Notes under the pieces: generated by a model
Told to the model about the DNA's origin: nothing
Databases searched by the model: none
Seen by the model: the letters and a program-made list of their open reading frames with translations, nothing else
Shown here: positions 45,111 through 60,600 of the stretch, in pieces
How the letters are laid out: every line of letters begins with the position of its first letter
How positions within the stretch are numbered: position 1 is the stretch's first letter
Made by a program: the position numbers and the translations under genes
Assembly: GCA_964035795.1 (NCBI GenBank)
Contig: OZ038320.1
Coordinates: 32,634,097 to 32,698,096 of the forward strand
Direction of reading: 5' to 3'
Length of the DNA stretch: 64,000 nt
DNA from: Pterobdella sp. o SKG-2022
Taxonomy: Eukaryota; Annelida; Clitellata; Hirudinida; Piscicolidae

Positions 45111-46250
45111 TAATTTTGTGTTATGTGAAAGTTTAATTTCTCGCTTTATAATTTTCTAGATCTGCTTATTATTAATAATGGTGTTATTTCATTTCACTTT
45201 TATCATTCCTTCTATTTTGCTATCTATTTCTATTGTTGTCGTTATTATTATGATTATTATTCGTTTTTAATATAAACATAATTCGGAAGTAGAAGTAGAG
45301 AAAAATTATCCTAGATGTTATTATGGTTATTATTTTATTTTTATTTTTTAATTATTTTTATTATTTAAAAAAATTGATTATGGTAATGTTATGATTATTT
45401 TGTCGTAATTAATAGTTATTTTTATAATGATCACCCTGAGAAAGAAATAAAACCATAGAAACAATAATATCATAAGAATAATATTATAATGGAAATTATC
45501 ATCATGACGAATAATATCATAAAAAGAAATTAATTTTTATTTTTTATTATTGTTATTATTAGTTTTATATATTTTTATTCTATTATTTTTATGATTACTT
45601 TTTTATTTCTTTTGCTCGTTGTTTCATGTGATGTCGGAGTTTTATTGTTTCTATTATTATTATTATTATTGTTTTATTTTTGTTATTTTTTTTAATTTTA
45701 AATTTTTAATATTTTTATTATTGTTTTTTTCTTATTCTTTTATATTTCTATATTATTATTATTTTTGTTATTACTTGTTTTCATTATGCTTTTTATATTT
45801 TCTATTCCATCGATTTATTATTTTCTCATCCTATTCTTTTACTTACAAAATAACTTTAAAAATTCACAATATTCAATTATGATTTCTATTATCATTAGTA
45901 CTATATTTTTACTTCTCTTAATATTCTTTATATTATTTCTTATCATATTTTATCATTGAAACTATTTTTATTCACTTTAGTGTAATCATTATATTACATT
46001 CTCATCCCTCTTATTATGAAAAAAAGTATTTTGACTTCTTTGAAAAATTATATGAAATGCAATTCACTTTTGACATTTATAAAGGAAGGAACATTTACAA
46101 AAACAAAAATAACCATAATTTTTTCCATTTTCATTTTTATTATTATTATTATTATTCCTTCATCATTTCGCTAGCATGTATGACTCTGCTCATTATTATT
46201 GTTTGTATTAATCGCTTTCTTTTTTTATTGTTTTCTGTGGTGATGATAGT
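45111..46250. other. AT-rich DNA without a recognisable gene
   Basis: T-rich with short ATT runs. No exon or RNA gene was found. Confidence 0.5.
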
Positions 46251-46570
46251 CGTTAGTTTGATCATAATAGGAACAACAATCAACAGTAAAAGTAGTGGTA
46301 ATAGTAGTATTAGTAGTAGTGGTAGTGAGAGTAACAAAAGAAGTAATGGTAATGATATTGGAGGGATAGTACTAGTAATGTCATTAGTGGTCTGAATAGT
46401 ATTAATAGGGGTGTTGGTCATGATGGGAGTAGTGATAGTAGTAGAAGTGATGGTAGTAGTAGTAGTAGTAGTAGAAGTAGAAGTAGTAGAAGTGTTAGAA
46501 GTAGAAGTAGTAGGAGTAGAAGTGGTAGTAGTAGTAGTAATAGAAGTGGTAGAAGTGATGGTGGTTGTAT
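46251..46570 (+). repeat. (AGT)n/(AGA)n trinucleotide array
   Basis: Imperfect AGT and GTAGTAGAA repeats over about 300 bases. Confidence 0.85.
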
Positions 46571-47630
46571 GTAAGGATATTAGACATCTTTCATATTATT
46601 CTCATCATAAAATGGGCATTACTAACCATTACTCCTTTTAATATGGTTTAGATCTCATTATTATAGATAACATTCGAAAAATTATCCTAACTCGGTATTA
46701 TTATTATTATTATCATTACTACTACTTTATCCAATAAAACAATCACAAGTATATAATTATTCATTATTAACAATATTGGTTATTAATGAAATTATTACCG
46801 TATAATGATGATTATTTTGTTGTTATGAGATGCTTATTATTATTGCTATTATTTTTTATGTCATCTTCATAAAATATTGATTGGCCGTGTGGATGTTACT
46901 ATTTTTGCACTAAATTATCATTATTATTTATTTTTTACAAAATTATTCCTATAAAATAATATTCCCTTAATTATTTCATGAAGAGAATAATAATGAAAAA
47001 ATATAAAGGTGCATAAAAATGCAGTTATCACAATTATTATTTATTCATTTTCATTTCTGAATGATTGATAAACTTAATTTTTGGTTGATTTACCGCAGTA
47101 TTCTTATTGTTATTATTCGCATTATCAGCTCTTCTTATTTTTACCGTGAGGTCATTAATATTTATTTTTATTCTTATTTATATATCCGGTCTAACTTTAA
47201 TTTTCATGAATTAATTCATATTTTTATAATTCATAATAAATTAATTTATTATTTTATAAATCTTGTTTATAAAAATTATGAAAGTGATACATTATTTATA
47301 AATAAGACACAATAAACTTAGTTTAAATTTTTTTATGTTGTTATTTAAGTTGATTATTTAACTGATATGGGCTTCGGTAGCTTCCTGCTATTATTATTAT
47401 TATTTTTGTTGTAGTTATCACTAGGTATTTTTCACTATTACTATCATTTCAAGAGTCATATAATGATTCACTCGGGAATTGAGTCTAAATAAAAAGTTAT
47501 ATATTTTATTTTTTTTGAATAATTCTATCATATTCTATTTACTGTTTTGATCAATAAAAACAACTCAACCATTATAACTATAATACTAACTATAATATTA
47601 TCACTAGCACAAGTATAATTGATATGATGA
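46571..47630. other. AT-rich DNA without a recognisable gene
   Basis: Nothing beyond short ATT runs. Confidence 0.5.
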
Positions 47631-47639
47631 TTCTAAAAC

Positions 47640-47880
47640 AACTACTAATACTACTACCACCACCCACACCAAAACTACTACTACTACTACCCCCACCACA
47701 GCACAACTACTACTACCACCCACACCACAACTACTACTACCAGTACCACCACCCACACCAAAACTACTAATACCAGTACCACCACCCACACCACAACTAC
47801 TAATACCAGTACCACCACCCACACCACAACTACTAATACCAGTACCACCACCCACACCACAACTACTACTGAAACACTTA
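47640..47880 (-). repeat. 33-bp minisatellite
   Basis: About five copies of a 33-bp unit (accaccacccacaccacaac plus tactaataccagt) grown out of ACT repeats. On the minus strand it is open as GVGGGTGISSC repeats, which I take to be incidental. Confidence 0.85.
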
Positions 47881-48191
47881 TTATTATTGTTATTGGTTGC
47901 TATTCCAATTATTCTCATGGATTTATCCTTTTATTCTTAATACTGATAGTAGTATTGAAAATATTTATTTTTTTGAAATTTTTTATTTTGTCGGTGAGCA
48001 GATTATTAGAATCTACTTCATTTTTACATAAATAAAAAACTAATAATGAATAAACTAAAAATGAATAAGTTTTGAAAGTCATAAAAACGAATGACAACAA
48101 AAATAAAAACAATAACCATATCAATAAAATGGAGAATAAGATAATAAAGGTGATAATACAAGTACTAATCACAATAATAATAATAACTTTA

Positions 48192-48231
<40 letters not shown>

Positions 48232-50323
48232 CTATTTCTTTGGTATGACGTTTTCGAGTGTTTATTTAATCTGATTATTATTTTTATTATTCTGTAAGCT
48301 TGACTTTTTATTATTCATATTTATTGTCATTTTATTCTTATTATTATTGCGTTATTGTTATTATGACGACCATTATTGCTATTATTTATTCCTATTTCAA
48401 CCATCCTTATCATCAAATTCAAAAAAAATATTTTATTTCATTATTTTCTTATTGAAATTTTTCGCCTGGAAGATTGTTTTTGTTTTGATTATTCACATTA
48501 TTCTTAATTTTATTGAAACTTTCAATGTTTCCTGTTATTTCATTCTACGCGTTTATATTAATATGAAAAAAAATGGAAAAGATAATGAGAGTGTGAATAA
48601 TAGAAATAACAAGGCAGATGATGACACTGAAGTTGATAAAAAAATTTTCTATTTTTAGAACATGATTACGAATAATAAAAATAATAATAGTTTTTTACAT
48701 GGTTAATAATAATAACTTCTCTTTTGAAAATGTTTATACGATTATTCACATTATGATTTTATTGTTGTTCTTATTGAGGTTATCTCCAATTATACTATTA
48801 TCGCTATTATTAGTCATTTTATCATTATTTTATCGTTTATATTATTATTATTTTGGCTGTTTTCCTTATTAATATTATTATTTTTATTTTTAGTTTTCAC
48901 TATTTTTATTATTATTGTTTTTGCTTCGATCATTGTTGTTATTATTATTTATTTTTTCATTCTTATCATTATTATTTTTCTATTTGTATAATCTGATGAT
49001 ATGATTCGGCTTAGATCTACTTAGGTTGATTTAAGCTTATATATTTTTATGATATTATTCTTATTATTTCAATTTTCGAAAAATATTATTTCTGACATAT
49101 TTCTTCTAGCTGAAAATATCTGCCTTAATGAAGAAAAAATTGAATTTTATCAAGCATTTGAAATAAAAATTATTGTTTTAATTAATGATACTTTTAATAT
49201 TTTATCATATTTATTATTCATTATTTTTATGCGGAGTTGTTTTTCTTATATTTATTTCGGTTTTTAATCATTACGCTTATTTTTTTGTTATTTATTATGA
49301 ATGTTATTGCTATGAACTTGTTTAATTCCATAGTCCAAACTAGTTTTATTATTATTATTATTGCTATGTTTTTATTATTATATTTTTTTTAAATATTCTT
49401 TTAAAATTTAAATTATTTTCAATTTTTATTCAAACTTCAAATTTTTAATAACGACGATAAGTTATTTTTTGAATTTAATAAACTAAAACTGAAACTAATT
49501 GTGAAAAACAGCAGTGAAAAACAGCAAATGAAAAGACTAATACAAAATTGAATCAACAAAAAACAAAAATGAAAAAATAATAAAAACACGAAAACAACAA
49601 AAAAAACAACAGCAACAACAAAAATAACGACAGCAGCAACAAAAAAAAAACAACAGCAACAACAAAAATAACAATAATAAATAAATTTTGAAATCTTATA
49701 TGAAAGATATCCATTATTCGATTTTAAATATTATTTGATTATTGTGATTAAAAATCCATTATTTCCATTATTTATGTTGTTGTTATTTTATTTTTTCTAT
49801 TATCGTTTTTGTTGTTCACCTTATTTTTATTATTGATTTGTTTATGATAAAGAGCGAACTGGTAATGATAATAACGTTTTATTGATATTCATATGATTAT
49901 TTTTCAAATTTCTTTTTGTTGTTATTTCTATTCTTATTATTATTGTTACTATTATTATTCACATTATTATTTTTTATTTAATTTTTTTTTTAACATATTT
50001 CAATTTTTTTTGTTATTCTTTACTTAATTATATTTCATATTATATTATCATTGGTATTAGAATATTGATTCTGATCGAATGAAATTTTATATTTATTATA
50101 TGTTCTAGCATAATTTTATTTTATAATTAGCGTCATTATTCATTGTTATTATGACCACTGTTTTTATGAAGATTATTATCGTAATGATTTTTAATTAGAT
50201 CGATTGTAGGCCTATTATACCATTAATGAATTTTTAAACTATCATTAGTTTGAAACGCAAAAAAATAACCATAATAATAACAATATTACTATTTTTATTA
50301 GTTTTTCAGCTTACATCAACCTT

Positions 50324-50361
<38 letters not shown>

Positions 50362-51640
50362 CATCATCATCATCATTACTACCAACAAAAGATTAAATAA
50401 ATATAATTATCTTTCAAATTTTTATTATATGTTAGCCTTCTTTCTAAATTATATTGTTCACAATACTTTTATTCTTATTTATTATTTTCATATCATTGAA
50501 AATAATTATTGTTGTTGTAACTTTCAATACTTATTTTTTCTGTTATTTATATTATTATTATTTAAATTATTATTATTTATATTATTGCTTCATTCTTATT
50601 TTTTGTATTATCATTATTGTTATTTCTATTGCTGTTACTTTTTATTATTGCTATGATTCTCTTTCTGTTGGTTGAGTGATTTATTTATTCTTTTTCTTTT
50701 TTTATACTTTTTATTATTCATTTATAATTTCTAATATATTTTTATTAATATTTATTTATTATTATTTTTCCCATATTATCATTTATTTTTTTAATATTAT
50801 ATTTCAATTTATATTTTGACTTATTTTTCTGTATGAAAGAATTCCAAAAAAGTTATCATTTTGATATTTATAATTTTTTTATCCAATATATTTAACTTCA
50901 ACTTTTTTTTCTCAACTAAAAGTTTTTTCGGCGTTGAAAAGTTTTTTGAAACAAACTTTTGTTTTTTTATCTTATTAAAAATTAAAATTTCCAAGTGTTC
51001 CAGATGTTTTTCATTTTAATATGAAATTCATAATTTGGCAAATTATCACTTTTTAATTACTAAGCTTTTTATTAATTTTTTTAAAACTAAAAAAAAAACT
51101 CATTCAATATTTTTCTTTTTATTATTTGCCTACTATTTTCTCACTGTCATTAGTTATCTTTTTCTTTTTTTTTTTACATTACGAAGATTATGATGATGTT
51201 GACGATGGGGAGCTTGATGACGGTAAAAAAGTAGAGAAAAGAGAAAAACAAGAAAAACAGATGAGAAAAAGAGAAAGGTATAACAGTGATGGTGATGAAA
51301 AAGACGATGATAATGATGATGGAACAAAATAAATGATTGCGATAATAATAGTGGAAATAATGGAAAAAAATGACGATGAAGAGGATGAAGACGAAAAAGA
51401 TGGAAAAAGATGGAAAAAATGAGAAAATGCTGAAAAAGGCTAAAAAAAATATGATGATATTGATGGCGAAAATGAATAGAGAAAAACTTTGTGAAAAAAA
51501 TGACGAAAAATAATAGTTATATTAATGATTTATATTATGCAGATGAAATGAAAGAAGAAGATGAAGAGGAAAAGAAGAGTGGTGAGGATGGTGATGATGA
51601 TAGGGTTGAACGCATGAAATTGATATCAGTGTGTGAGGAT
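47881..51640. other. AT-rich DNA without a recognisable gene
   Basis: T-rich with scattered ATT runs, an AAT run at 48195-48230, AACA-rich DNA at 49560-49680 and an ATC run at 50325-50378. No exon with good splice signals and non-repetitive coding content was found. Confidence 0.5.
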
Positions 51641-52190
51641 GTCAATGATTGTATAGTGATGATGAAGATGATGGTTGTAATGATGATGATAACGATGAAG
51701 ATGATGGTTTTGATGATGATGAGGATGATGGTTGTGATGATGACGATGAAGATGATGGTTTTGATGATGATGAGGATGATGGTTGTGATGATGACGATGA
51801 AGATGATGGTTTTGATGATGATGATGATGATAAAGATGACGGTTATGAAGAATGTTTATGATAATGATGAAACTATTGATGGAATGAAAAAAAAGACTAA
51901 TGAGAAAGATAGCGAAAATGGAAACACGAAAAGTTTAAGCAAAAGAAATCAAATTATATTCTAATAAAACTAAAAACAAGGACAAAAATAACAAACAAAC
52001 AAAAAAACAAAATCAACAAAATGAGAAAAAAATAATAATGAGGTTGATTATGTGAATTGAGTGAGTGTGGTGAAGATGGAGAGGCAACAGAAGTTAAAGA
52101 TGATGAGAAGGATGAAGTTAAAGATGATGAGAAGGATGAAGTTAAAGATGATGAGAAGGATGAAGTTAAAGATGATGAGAATAATTTTGG
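51641..52190 (+). repeat. GAT-rich minisatellites
   Basis: A GAT-based higher-order repeat at about 51655-51840 (gatgatggttttgatgatga units), and four copies of a 24-bp unit (gttaaagatgatgagaagga tgaa) at 52090-52185. Confidence 0.8.
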
Positions 52191-53789
52191 TGATTATGAC
52201 GTAAAAGAAAGAAGAAAATGATGGTAGTGACAATGAATAAAAAAAAAGATGGAGACAAGATTGGTAGAGATGATAATGATGGAGATGAAAAAGAGACAAT
52301 GTTGAAATAATGATGATGGAAACAGAAAAATAAGAGAAAGGAAGGGCGAACATGATAATGATAGATATAATGAGTAGAAGAAGAAAATAAAAAATGAAAG
52401 TGGTAATAAGGAGAAATTTTTTGACGCTGGTGAGAAAAAGGAGGGATAAAATAATGGAAAAACAGAAATAGCATAAAATGCTGAAAAAATGGATATAAAG
52501 AAGAGGGTGGTAAGATAGAAAATAAAGATGAAGTAAAAATGTTAAAACAAAAGAATAGTGACAATGAATAGTATGATATTAATTGAATCTTTTTTGTTTT
52601 TTCGAAGTGAACCGATTATGAAAAAAAGCAAAATGTGTTGAGCCTAAAAATTTTGATAACTATTAAAAATGTCAAAAGTTTGACTAAAACTGAGTAGAAT
52701 AGAACGATTATATGTACTATAAAAAATAAAAATAAAAGTAGTAAAGAAAAAAGTTCACCTCAAAGACCTAGCCAGGTTTCAAATGCCGTGCTTCAGTTGA
52801 TGTTGCTTGCCACTTCTGAATAATAATAAAAAAAAATGGTTTGAAAAAATAATAAAAACAATAATTGGAAAAATCATAATGAAGTGGCAATAATATAAAA
52901 GTAACATAAAAATTGAGACAACAAAAATTAAAAAAAGCTAATATACAGAAAACTATTTTTAGAATACATATTTAAATAATGATGGGAAGAGAATAAAACC
53001 TAATAATAGAATACTGGTGAATGAATGAGAATACAGATGGAAACATGCAATATTTGACGAAAAAGTTGCCCGTGTTGTTATAAAGGGGATACCATAACTA
53101 CATATATATGTGGAAACATACAAAAGTATATATTTGAACACATACATGAATCCCCATATATATATATATATTATTATTTTTATTATTATTTTCTTTTTTA
53201 TTTTTATGGTGATTCTCATTAATAATATTTATTTTTTTTTATTATCATTATTATTTTTTTATTTCTATTATTAGTAATGATGTTGCTATGTTATTGTTTT
53301 ATTATACTTTTCTGTTTTATTTTTTTTCTTATTGTTATGACTATTTTTATTGTTATTATTATTATTGCCGTTATTATTAATATAGAAATTATTCTTATCA
53401 CTGTCATTAATAATAAAAATAACAACGAAGTTGTTTTTATATTTCTAATTAATGTATTCCGCTTGATATTATTGTTATTTTTTGTTTCTATTATTTCAAT
53501 TCATTTTTTTCTTGTCTTTGAGGTTATTATTTTGGTGGCGTTTATGATACTATTCTCATAATGGTATTCTCATTATTTCATTTTTAATGGTCGTTGTTTT
53601 ATCATTTTTATTAAAATATTAATAGTTTACTTGTTCATTAAGAGGTTAATTTTTTTTAATTAGCTTAAAAAAACTAATTTTAAATTTAAGTAAATAAAAA
53701 TTCACAAAAATTTTTTTTCGAGCTATTTTTTAATTGAGAAATACTTCAAAAGTTTCGTATTATCGGCCAAAATAAAGCTACCCCAACTA
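52191..53789. other. AT-rich DNA without a recognisable gene
   Basis: A-rich on the plus strand to about 53000, then T-rich. A short GC-richer patch at 52765-52815 may be a degraded tRNA-like relic. No gene was found. Confidence 0.45.
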
Positions 53790-54345
<556 letters not shown>

Positions 54346-55675
54346 GAGTCTTACTACCTCTGCTTTTATTGCGAATATAAAAAGAATAATATTTTCGGAA
54401 TAAAAACATCCTCTTCCTTTCCTACATCACCATACTCATTATTATTATCATGGACATTATCATTATCATCTCTCCCTACAGCTTCTTCGTCATCATCATT
54501 ATCATCTTTCTTTTATTTCTACTCTTCATCATCTTTCACATAAAAAATTTGTATTATAAAAACATTTTCAAGTTAAAATGATAGAAAATAAAAATATTTT
54601 CAACTAAAAAAGTTTTTATGATAAAAATAGAAAAATATTTTCAACGCAGAAAAAAATTGATCAATAAAAAAACAAAAAAATGATAAAATAATAACAACAA
54701 AAATAATTACAACGATAAATAAATAATAATAAAAAAAATTTTTATAAATTGAAAATAAAATGAAAAAATAATTATTATTTTGAGAAATGAAAGAAAAATT
54801 TGAAATTATTTTGAAAAATAGAATAGAAAAAAAAAGAATCATATTAGATAGAAAAAAAAAAGCTAAAATAATAATAAATCATCTGAAGAGGATAATATTA
54901 AAAAGAATGATAATAAAGCAAGCAATAAAAATAAAAATAAGAATAAAAATAATAATAGGAACAACAATAAGAGTAAAACATTAAAATCAAAATTTTAATG
55001 AAATAAAACTCTAATTTGAGTAATTTCGAAATATGTTGATGTTAAAAATGAATTTTTCCAAATTATTTTTTTTTTTAAATTAAAAAAAAAACAATGAAAA
55101 AATATATTGTTTTTATGAATAATAAAATGAAAACAATAATAACGAAGAGGACAATAAACAAAACAAAAAGAAAATTAGAAAACAATAACAACAACAATAA
55201 GATCGAACATAAAAAAACAATAACAATAAAAGCAAGATTAATAATAAAAATAAAAAGCCATAATAAGAATAACAAGAAACTAATAAAAAAATATAATGGC
55301 GAAATAAAATATAAAAAAACAAGACTAATATAATAGTGTAAAAAAATATTATCATCATAGGTGTAATATTGAAAAAACTATATAATCATAAAAATAACAA
55401 ATATAAGAATAAAAAAAACAAAAGCTCAAACAATAACAAAAATAGACATCAAAATTAAAATCACAATAAAAACAATAAATAATAGGAAAAATAAAGCAAT
55501 AATATCAATAAGAATAACAATAACCAAAACAACTATGATAATAATAAAAATAATAATAATGGAGATAAAAATAAAAACAATATTTTATACATGTGTATGC
55601 TTTCTTTTCTAACGCACGCCATACAACCGTATATACCCTATACTGATAAATATATATACATATATGAGTGTGTGT
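54346..55675. other. A-rich DNA without a recognisable gene
   Basis: Plus-strand A-rich sequence with AAT/AAAT motifs. No exon is supported. Confidence 0.5.
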
Positions 55676-55677
55676 TA

Positions 55678-55747
<70 letters not shown>

Positions 55748-57115
55748 TTCAAAATTGAGTATTAGTGTTTTTGTATGTTTGTATCTTTGTCTTTTGTTTA
55801 TTTAGTGTATATGGTTATATGTGCGTTTAGATGTGTTTTTATGTATGTGTGTGCGTGTAGCTCAATGTGCCTATGTGCGTTTGTACTTGGGTAAATGTGT
55901 TAGTTTATGCCTGTGTGTACGTGCGGATGTGTGTGCTTATGTATGTGTGTGTGCAAATAATTGTTTGCTTATGCCCGTGTGTACGTGTAGACAATTTTGT
56001 ATTTTTGGATGTGCAAAAAAATGTATGTGTTTATGTCCATGTGTGCTTTTGAGTAATTGTGTGTGCGTGTAGTCAATTGTGTATTTTTATGTATGTGTGA
56101 TTGTCTGCTTATGTCGGTGTGTGAGTGGGAGATAAACCTTCATGTGTGCATGCATATATCTCTGAATATTCTTATATTTGTTTGAGTGGATCTGTGTGTG
56201 TTTTTTTCTCTGTTGGTTTTTGTATGTATGTATGTGTATTTGTTTTTTCACTATCTTTTTGTGTATTTGCTTTTCTGTCTCATTGTTTTAAAAAATTTTT
56301 GCCTTGTGTCTATGTGGATCTGTGTTTGTGTTCATGTGTATTCTTACATGTATTCATATATATTTGTATATCTAGTTTTTGTCAATGTATGTGCAAATTC
56401 GTTTTGTATGTGTAAAAAATGTATGGTGTTTTGTCGATGTATGTGAAACAATGTGGATGTGTGTATGTGATAATATAGTGTTTATATGCGTTTGTGCGTG
56501 TGTTAAAAAAGATGGATTGATTGTGGATGGGTGGAGTTTGTGCTGTGCATGTGTTTGGCAGTGTATGTTTGTTTTGTTGTGTTTTCTATTTTTGTATATA
56601 CCAACATGTTTATATGCACATGTGAAAACGTTTGCGTTTATTTGTGTTGATGTATATGTATGTATGTGAGTGTTAATTTGGAGTCATGTTCTAGAACATG
56701 TTGTTTTTGGATGCTTATGTATGTGAGCACGTGGAATATTGTTTGCGCCTATATGTGTGTTTGTGTGCTTGGATGTATGTCCGTATGCTATTGCAGGTTT
56801 GAATGTGTTTTTTCAACTACTTTTTCGTATGTAGGGTGTTTGTATGTGGTTCTATATATGTTTGCATACATGTGTTTTTGTGTGTGTATGTATATGTTGG
56901 TGAACTTGAAGATGTGTGTATGTATATGTTGGTGAACTTGAAGATGTGTGTATGTGATAAAAAGAACTTGTGTGATAAATATTTCGCATTTGTTTTTTGG
57001 TCGTTGTATATTTGTGTTGTTGTGTATGTGTGTGCGTGTGTTTTCATTTGTTATGATTGTACTTGAGTTGGGTGTGTGTACGTGTGTGTATGTGGTTATG
57101 TGTGTGCATAAATAA
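55676..57115 (+). repeat. GT-rich domain headed by a (GT)n array
   Basis: Pure GT at about 55676-55747, followed by 1.4 kb of degenerate TGTATGTG sequence. A 38-bp segment (gtgtgtatgtatatgttggt gaacttgaagat) is duplicated at about 56880-56955. The frames are repeat-derived. Confidence 0.85.
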
Positions 57116-57755
57116 TAATAAAAAAATAATGAAAAATAAACATAAGTATGAGTTTTTTGAAAACAAACATTTCGAAATGAAAAATAAAAAAAATAAAAAT
57201 CTATAAAAAAAATGATAAACCTGAAAAAGCCAATCAAAAGAACTTTTATTTATTTTTTATTCATGATCAAAAACCAAAAGTTTTAATCAAAAAATTATGC
57301 ACAATCTTTTTTTGATTTAAAAAAAATGATGAGTTTCAAAGCAATAATAATAATAACAATGGTGAAAAAAAATGGTAATAAAAACAATACAGTTGGAAAA
57401 TATTTTAAAAATAACTACGACAACAAACTAGAAGTATACCTAAATGTACAAAACAAGAATAACAAAAGAAAAACATAATAACGATTATGAAAAAGACTTA
57501 AAAAAGGACGTTGAGTCAATAGAAAATAATGATGAAATAAAAATTATATGATAAAAAATTATAAAATAAAAATTTATTAATTTGATGAATAATTAATAAA
57601 ACGTCAAAAAATAAAAAAGTGAAAATGAATGATATCGAAGAAAAAAAAGAAATAAATCATAGCAACGTAATATGAAAATATCAAAAGTAATGCAATCTTC
57701 ATAAAAATATAATCAGTTAATAAAAACAAAAAAAAGATTCTTGTATACAACCACT
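57116..57755. other. A-rich DNA without a recognisable gene
   Basis: Nothing beyond A/T-rich sequence. Confidence 0.5.
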
Positions 57756-57804
57756 ACCCCTACCACCCTCGCTTCTACCACTACCCCTACCACTAACACC
57801 ACCT

Positions 57805-57849
<45 letters not shown>

Positions 57850-58370
57850 ATAATAATAATAATAATAATACTACTACAACTACTATTACTACGAACGTCA
57901 CTTTCATTTTGGTTATCATCCCTAAACCCCCATTTTCATCATCACTATCATCACTACTTGCCCTTCCATTCTTAACATCATGATGCTGACCATCATTCCA
58001 ACCACTTTTATCTTTGCTAACTTTGAAACCATTATGTTCATCACCATCCTTACTACTACCACCATCACCATCATCATCATCATCCCCACAATAACTTCAA
58101 CCATCATCATCATCATCATCACCACCACCACTACCACTACCTCCAACCTCATTCCTACCATCATCATCATCATCACCATCCCCACACTCACTTCAACCAT
58201 CATTATCATCATCCCCACACTCACTTCAACCATCATCATCATCATCCCCACAATAACTTCAACCATCATCATCATCATCATCACCACCATCACTACCACT
58301 ACCTCAAACCTCATTCCTACCATCATTATCATCACCACCATCACGATCACTATCATCATCATCTCCTCGA
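57756..58370 (+). repeat. ACT and ATC trinucleotide arrays
   Basis: ACT/ACC repeats at 57756-57900. Then ATC/ACC repeats at 58020-58370 containing larger imperfect duplications (a ccccacactcacttcaacca block twice, flanked by ccccacaataacttcaacca blocks). Confidence 0.85.
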
Positions 58371-59055
58371 TTCTATTCCAGTGTGAAAAAATTTTGAATT
58401 CTAAAATAATTTCAAAATAGATTTTGTGGTCAAAACAAAAAAAATGAGAAAAAAATAATTTGAATAAAATTAATAATCAAAAAAATAATTGCTTAAAATA
58501 AAAAAAACAATAAACTAATTAAGCAAAAATATAAGAAAAAAAGATAAAACCTTGGAAGTAAGAATATAATAAAAGAGCAATGAAACAGTATTGAAATAAA
58601 TACTAGAAATAATTTGAAAACTTGAAGTAAATGATTTTTAAAATAATTTTATTATATTTTCAAAATTTCTCAATTTTTAAATAAAAAAACAGTAATAAAG
58701 AATAATAACAATAATAAAAATCGTGTTTTTTTAAGAAGAAATAAATAATAATGAAAAGAAAGTTAATTTAATGAATTTTATTTTTGTGAAAAAAAATAAA
58801 TACAGAAAGTAATAACATTGGAATAAGAAAGTAGAATAAAATGATATTGAAAAATAATAATAACAATAATCATCACCATAAATATTTTGAAGGTGATTAT
58901 AGATAAAAACAAAATTGAACGAAAGTTTCTTATTCTTTTATTTTTCAATTATAATTGATGATATTATACTTTTTTTACTTTTTTTTTGAATTTAGTTTTG
59001 TGCATTTTTTATTTATTTCGAATTGTATAAAAAATAGCAAAAGTGAAACAAAAAT
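58371..59055. other. A-rich DNA without a recognisable gene
   Basis: Nothing beyond A/T-rich sequence. Confidence 0.5.
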
Positions 59056-60600
59056 TGAAAATCTAAATTGATAGATGAATGGATGACTGGATGATAGATG
59101 GAAGAAAGAAAGAAGGATAAAGAATGATAGATGGATGCTTGGATGAATGAAAGGATGATTACATGAAAATGGATGGGTAAATAATGGATGACTGTTTGGA
59201 ATGGTGGATGAATGCAAGGACAAATATATGAACGATGGATGGTAAGTGAATGGATGTTCAGGTGGATTGATGATAAAACGGTTAATGTTTCATGAATAAA
59301 TACATGGAAAAAAATGGATGAGTGAATGAATGAATGTATAGATAAAAAAATGAAAAGATGAACGGCGAATGAATAAAAAACGATGGGTGGATGGCTGAAT
59401 GAAAAACCGCTAGATAGATGAATGAAGGAAAAACCAGTAGATGGATGAAAAAAAAGGTGGATGATGAATAGATGAGAATTATATTGAACACAGGGTGTAT
59501 ACGTGGATAAATGAAATGAATGAATGATATAGAAAAAAATAAATAAATTATTATGATGGATGACAATAATAAATGATAGATGGATGGATGATTGAAATTT
59601 TGATAATAAAAGAATGTGTAATAGATGGAAGATAGAAAATGGATGAATGAAAGGGATGAATAGATTGATATATGATTTAGTCAATGATTGGATCAATTAA
59701 TATGATTAAAAAAGGGATGAATGATGGAACAAAATGGATAAATGTATGGATAAAACGAACAGTTTATGGTGAAAATAGAAGATGGTTCAATCAATATAGG
59801 AATGAACGAATGGATTGCTGAAAGAATGACGAATGGATTGAAAGTGAGCTAAAAGAATGAATGAATAGATAATAGAATGGCAGAATGCATGGAAAGATGG
59901 ATGGATGAATAAAATGGACTGAAAAAAAACTATACATTAAAAAGAAAATGTGAAAGATGAATAAAGAAAAAAGTAGGTGAGAGCTTTTGGGTAAAAATAA
60001 TAAATGAATAAACGAATGTTTGAATGAAAAAAAAAAAAAAATTTGAAATATACACAAACGAAAGTAAAAAAAGAAAACGAAGAAAATAATTGAGAAAAAT
60101 GAAAAAGAAAACAGACGAAAAAAATGTAGGAAAAGCATTGAAACATATAAATAAGAAGGAAAAGAAGGAAGAGTAGAAAAACGGAAGAAGAAAAAGATGA
60201 TCATCATGATGATGAATGGATGGAAAAATGAATAAATTAAGATGGATGGAAGAATGAATAAATTAAGATGGATGGAAGAATGAATAAATTAAGATGGATG
60301 GAAGAATGAATAAATTAAGATGGATGGAAGAATGAATAAATAGACAAATAAAAGATTAAAAAAATTAATATATAGATGAAAGAAAAAATTGAAAGAAAGA
60401 AAGTCGGATGAATGAAAAAAAAACTAGAAACAAAATTATAGATAGATGAATGGATGGATGAAAAAAAATATATAAAGATAGAAATGAGGAAATATGTAGG
60501 TGGGTGGGAAGATGCATTCGCAGATGGATGAGTGGGTGGATGAATGGAAGGATGGAGACATAAGTAAAATGATGGACAGAAAGACGGGTGAATGGATGAA
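59056..60600 (-). repeat. Degenerate GGAT/GAAT repeats, with a 26-bp array
   Basis: Loose ATGG/ATGA repeats, the reverse complement of the CCAT/TCAT repeats at 37-41 kb. Four clean copies of a 26-bp unit (aaattaagatggatggaaga atgaat) lie at about 60230-60345. Confidence 0.8.

Noticed and set aside
52765..52815. tRNA-like relic
   Set aside because: Only a weak B-box-like string (GCATTTGAAACC on the minus strand). Too degenerate to call.
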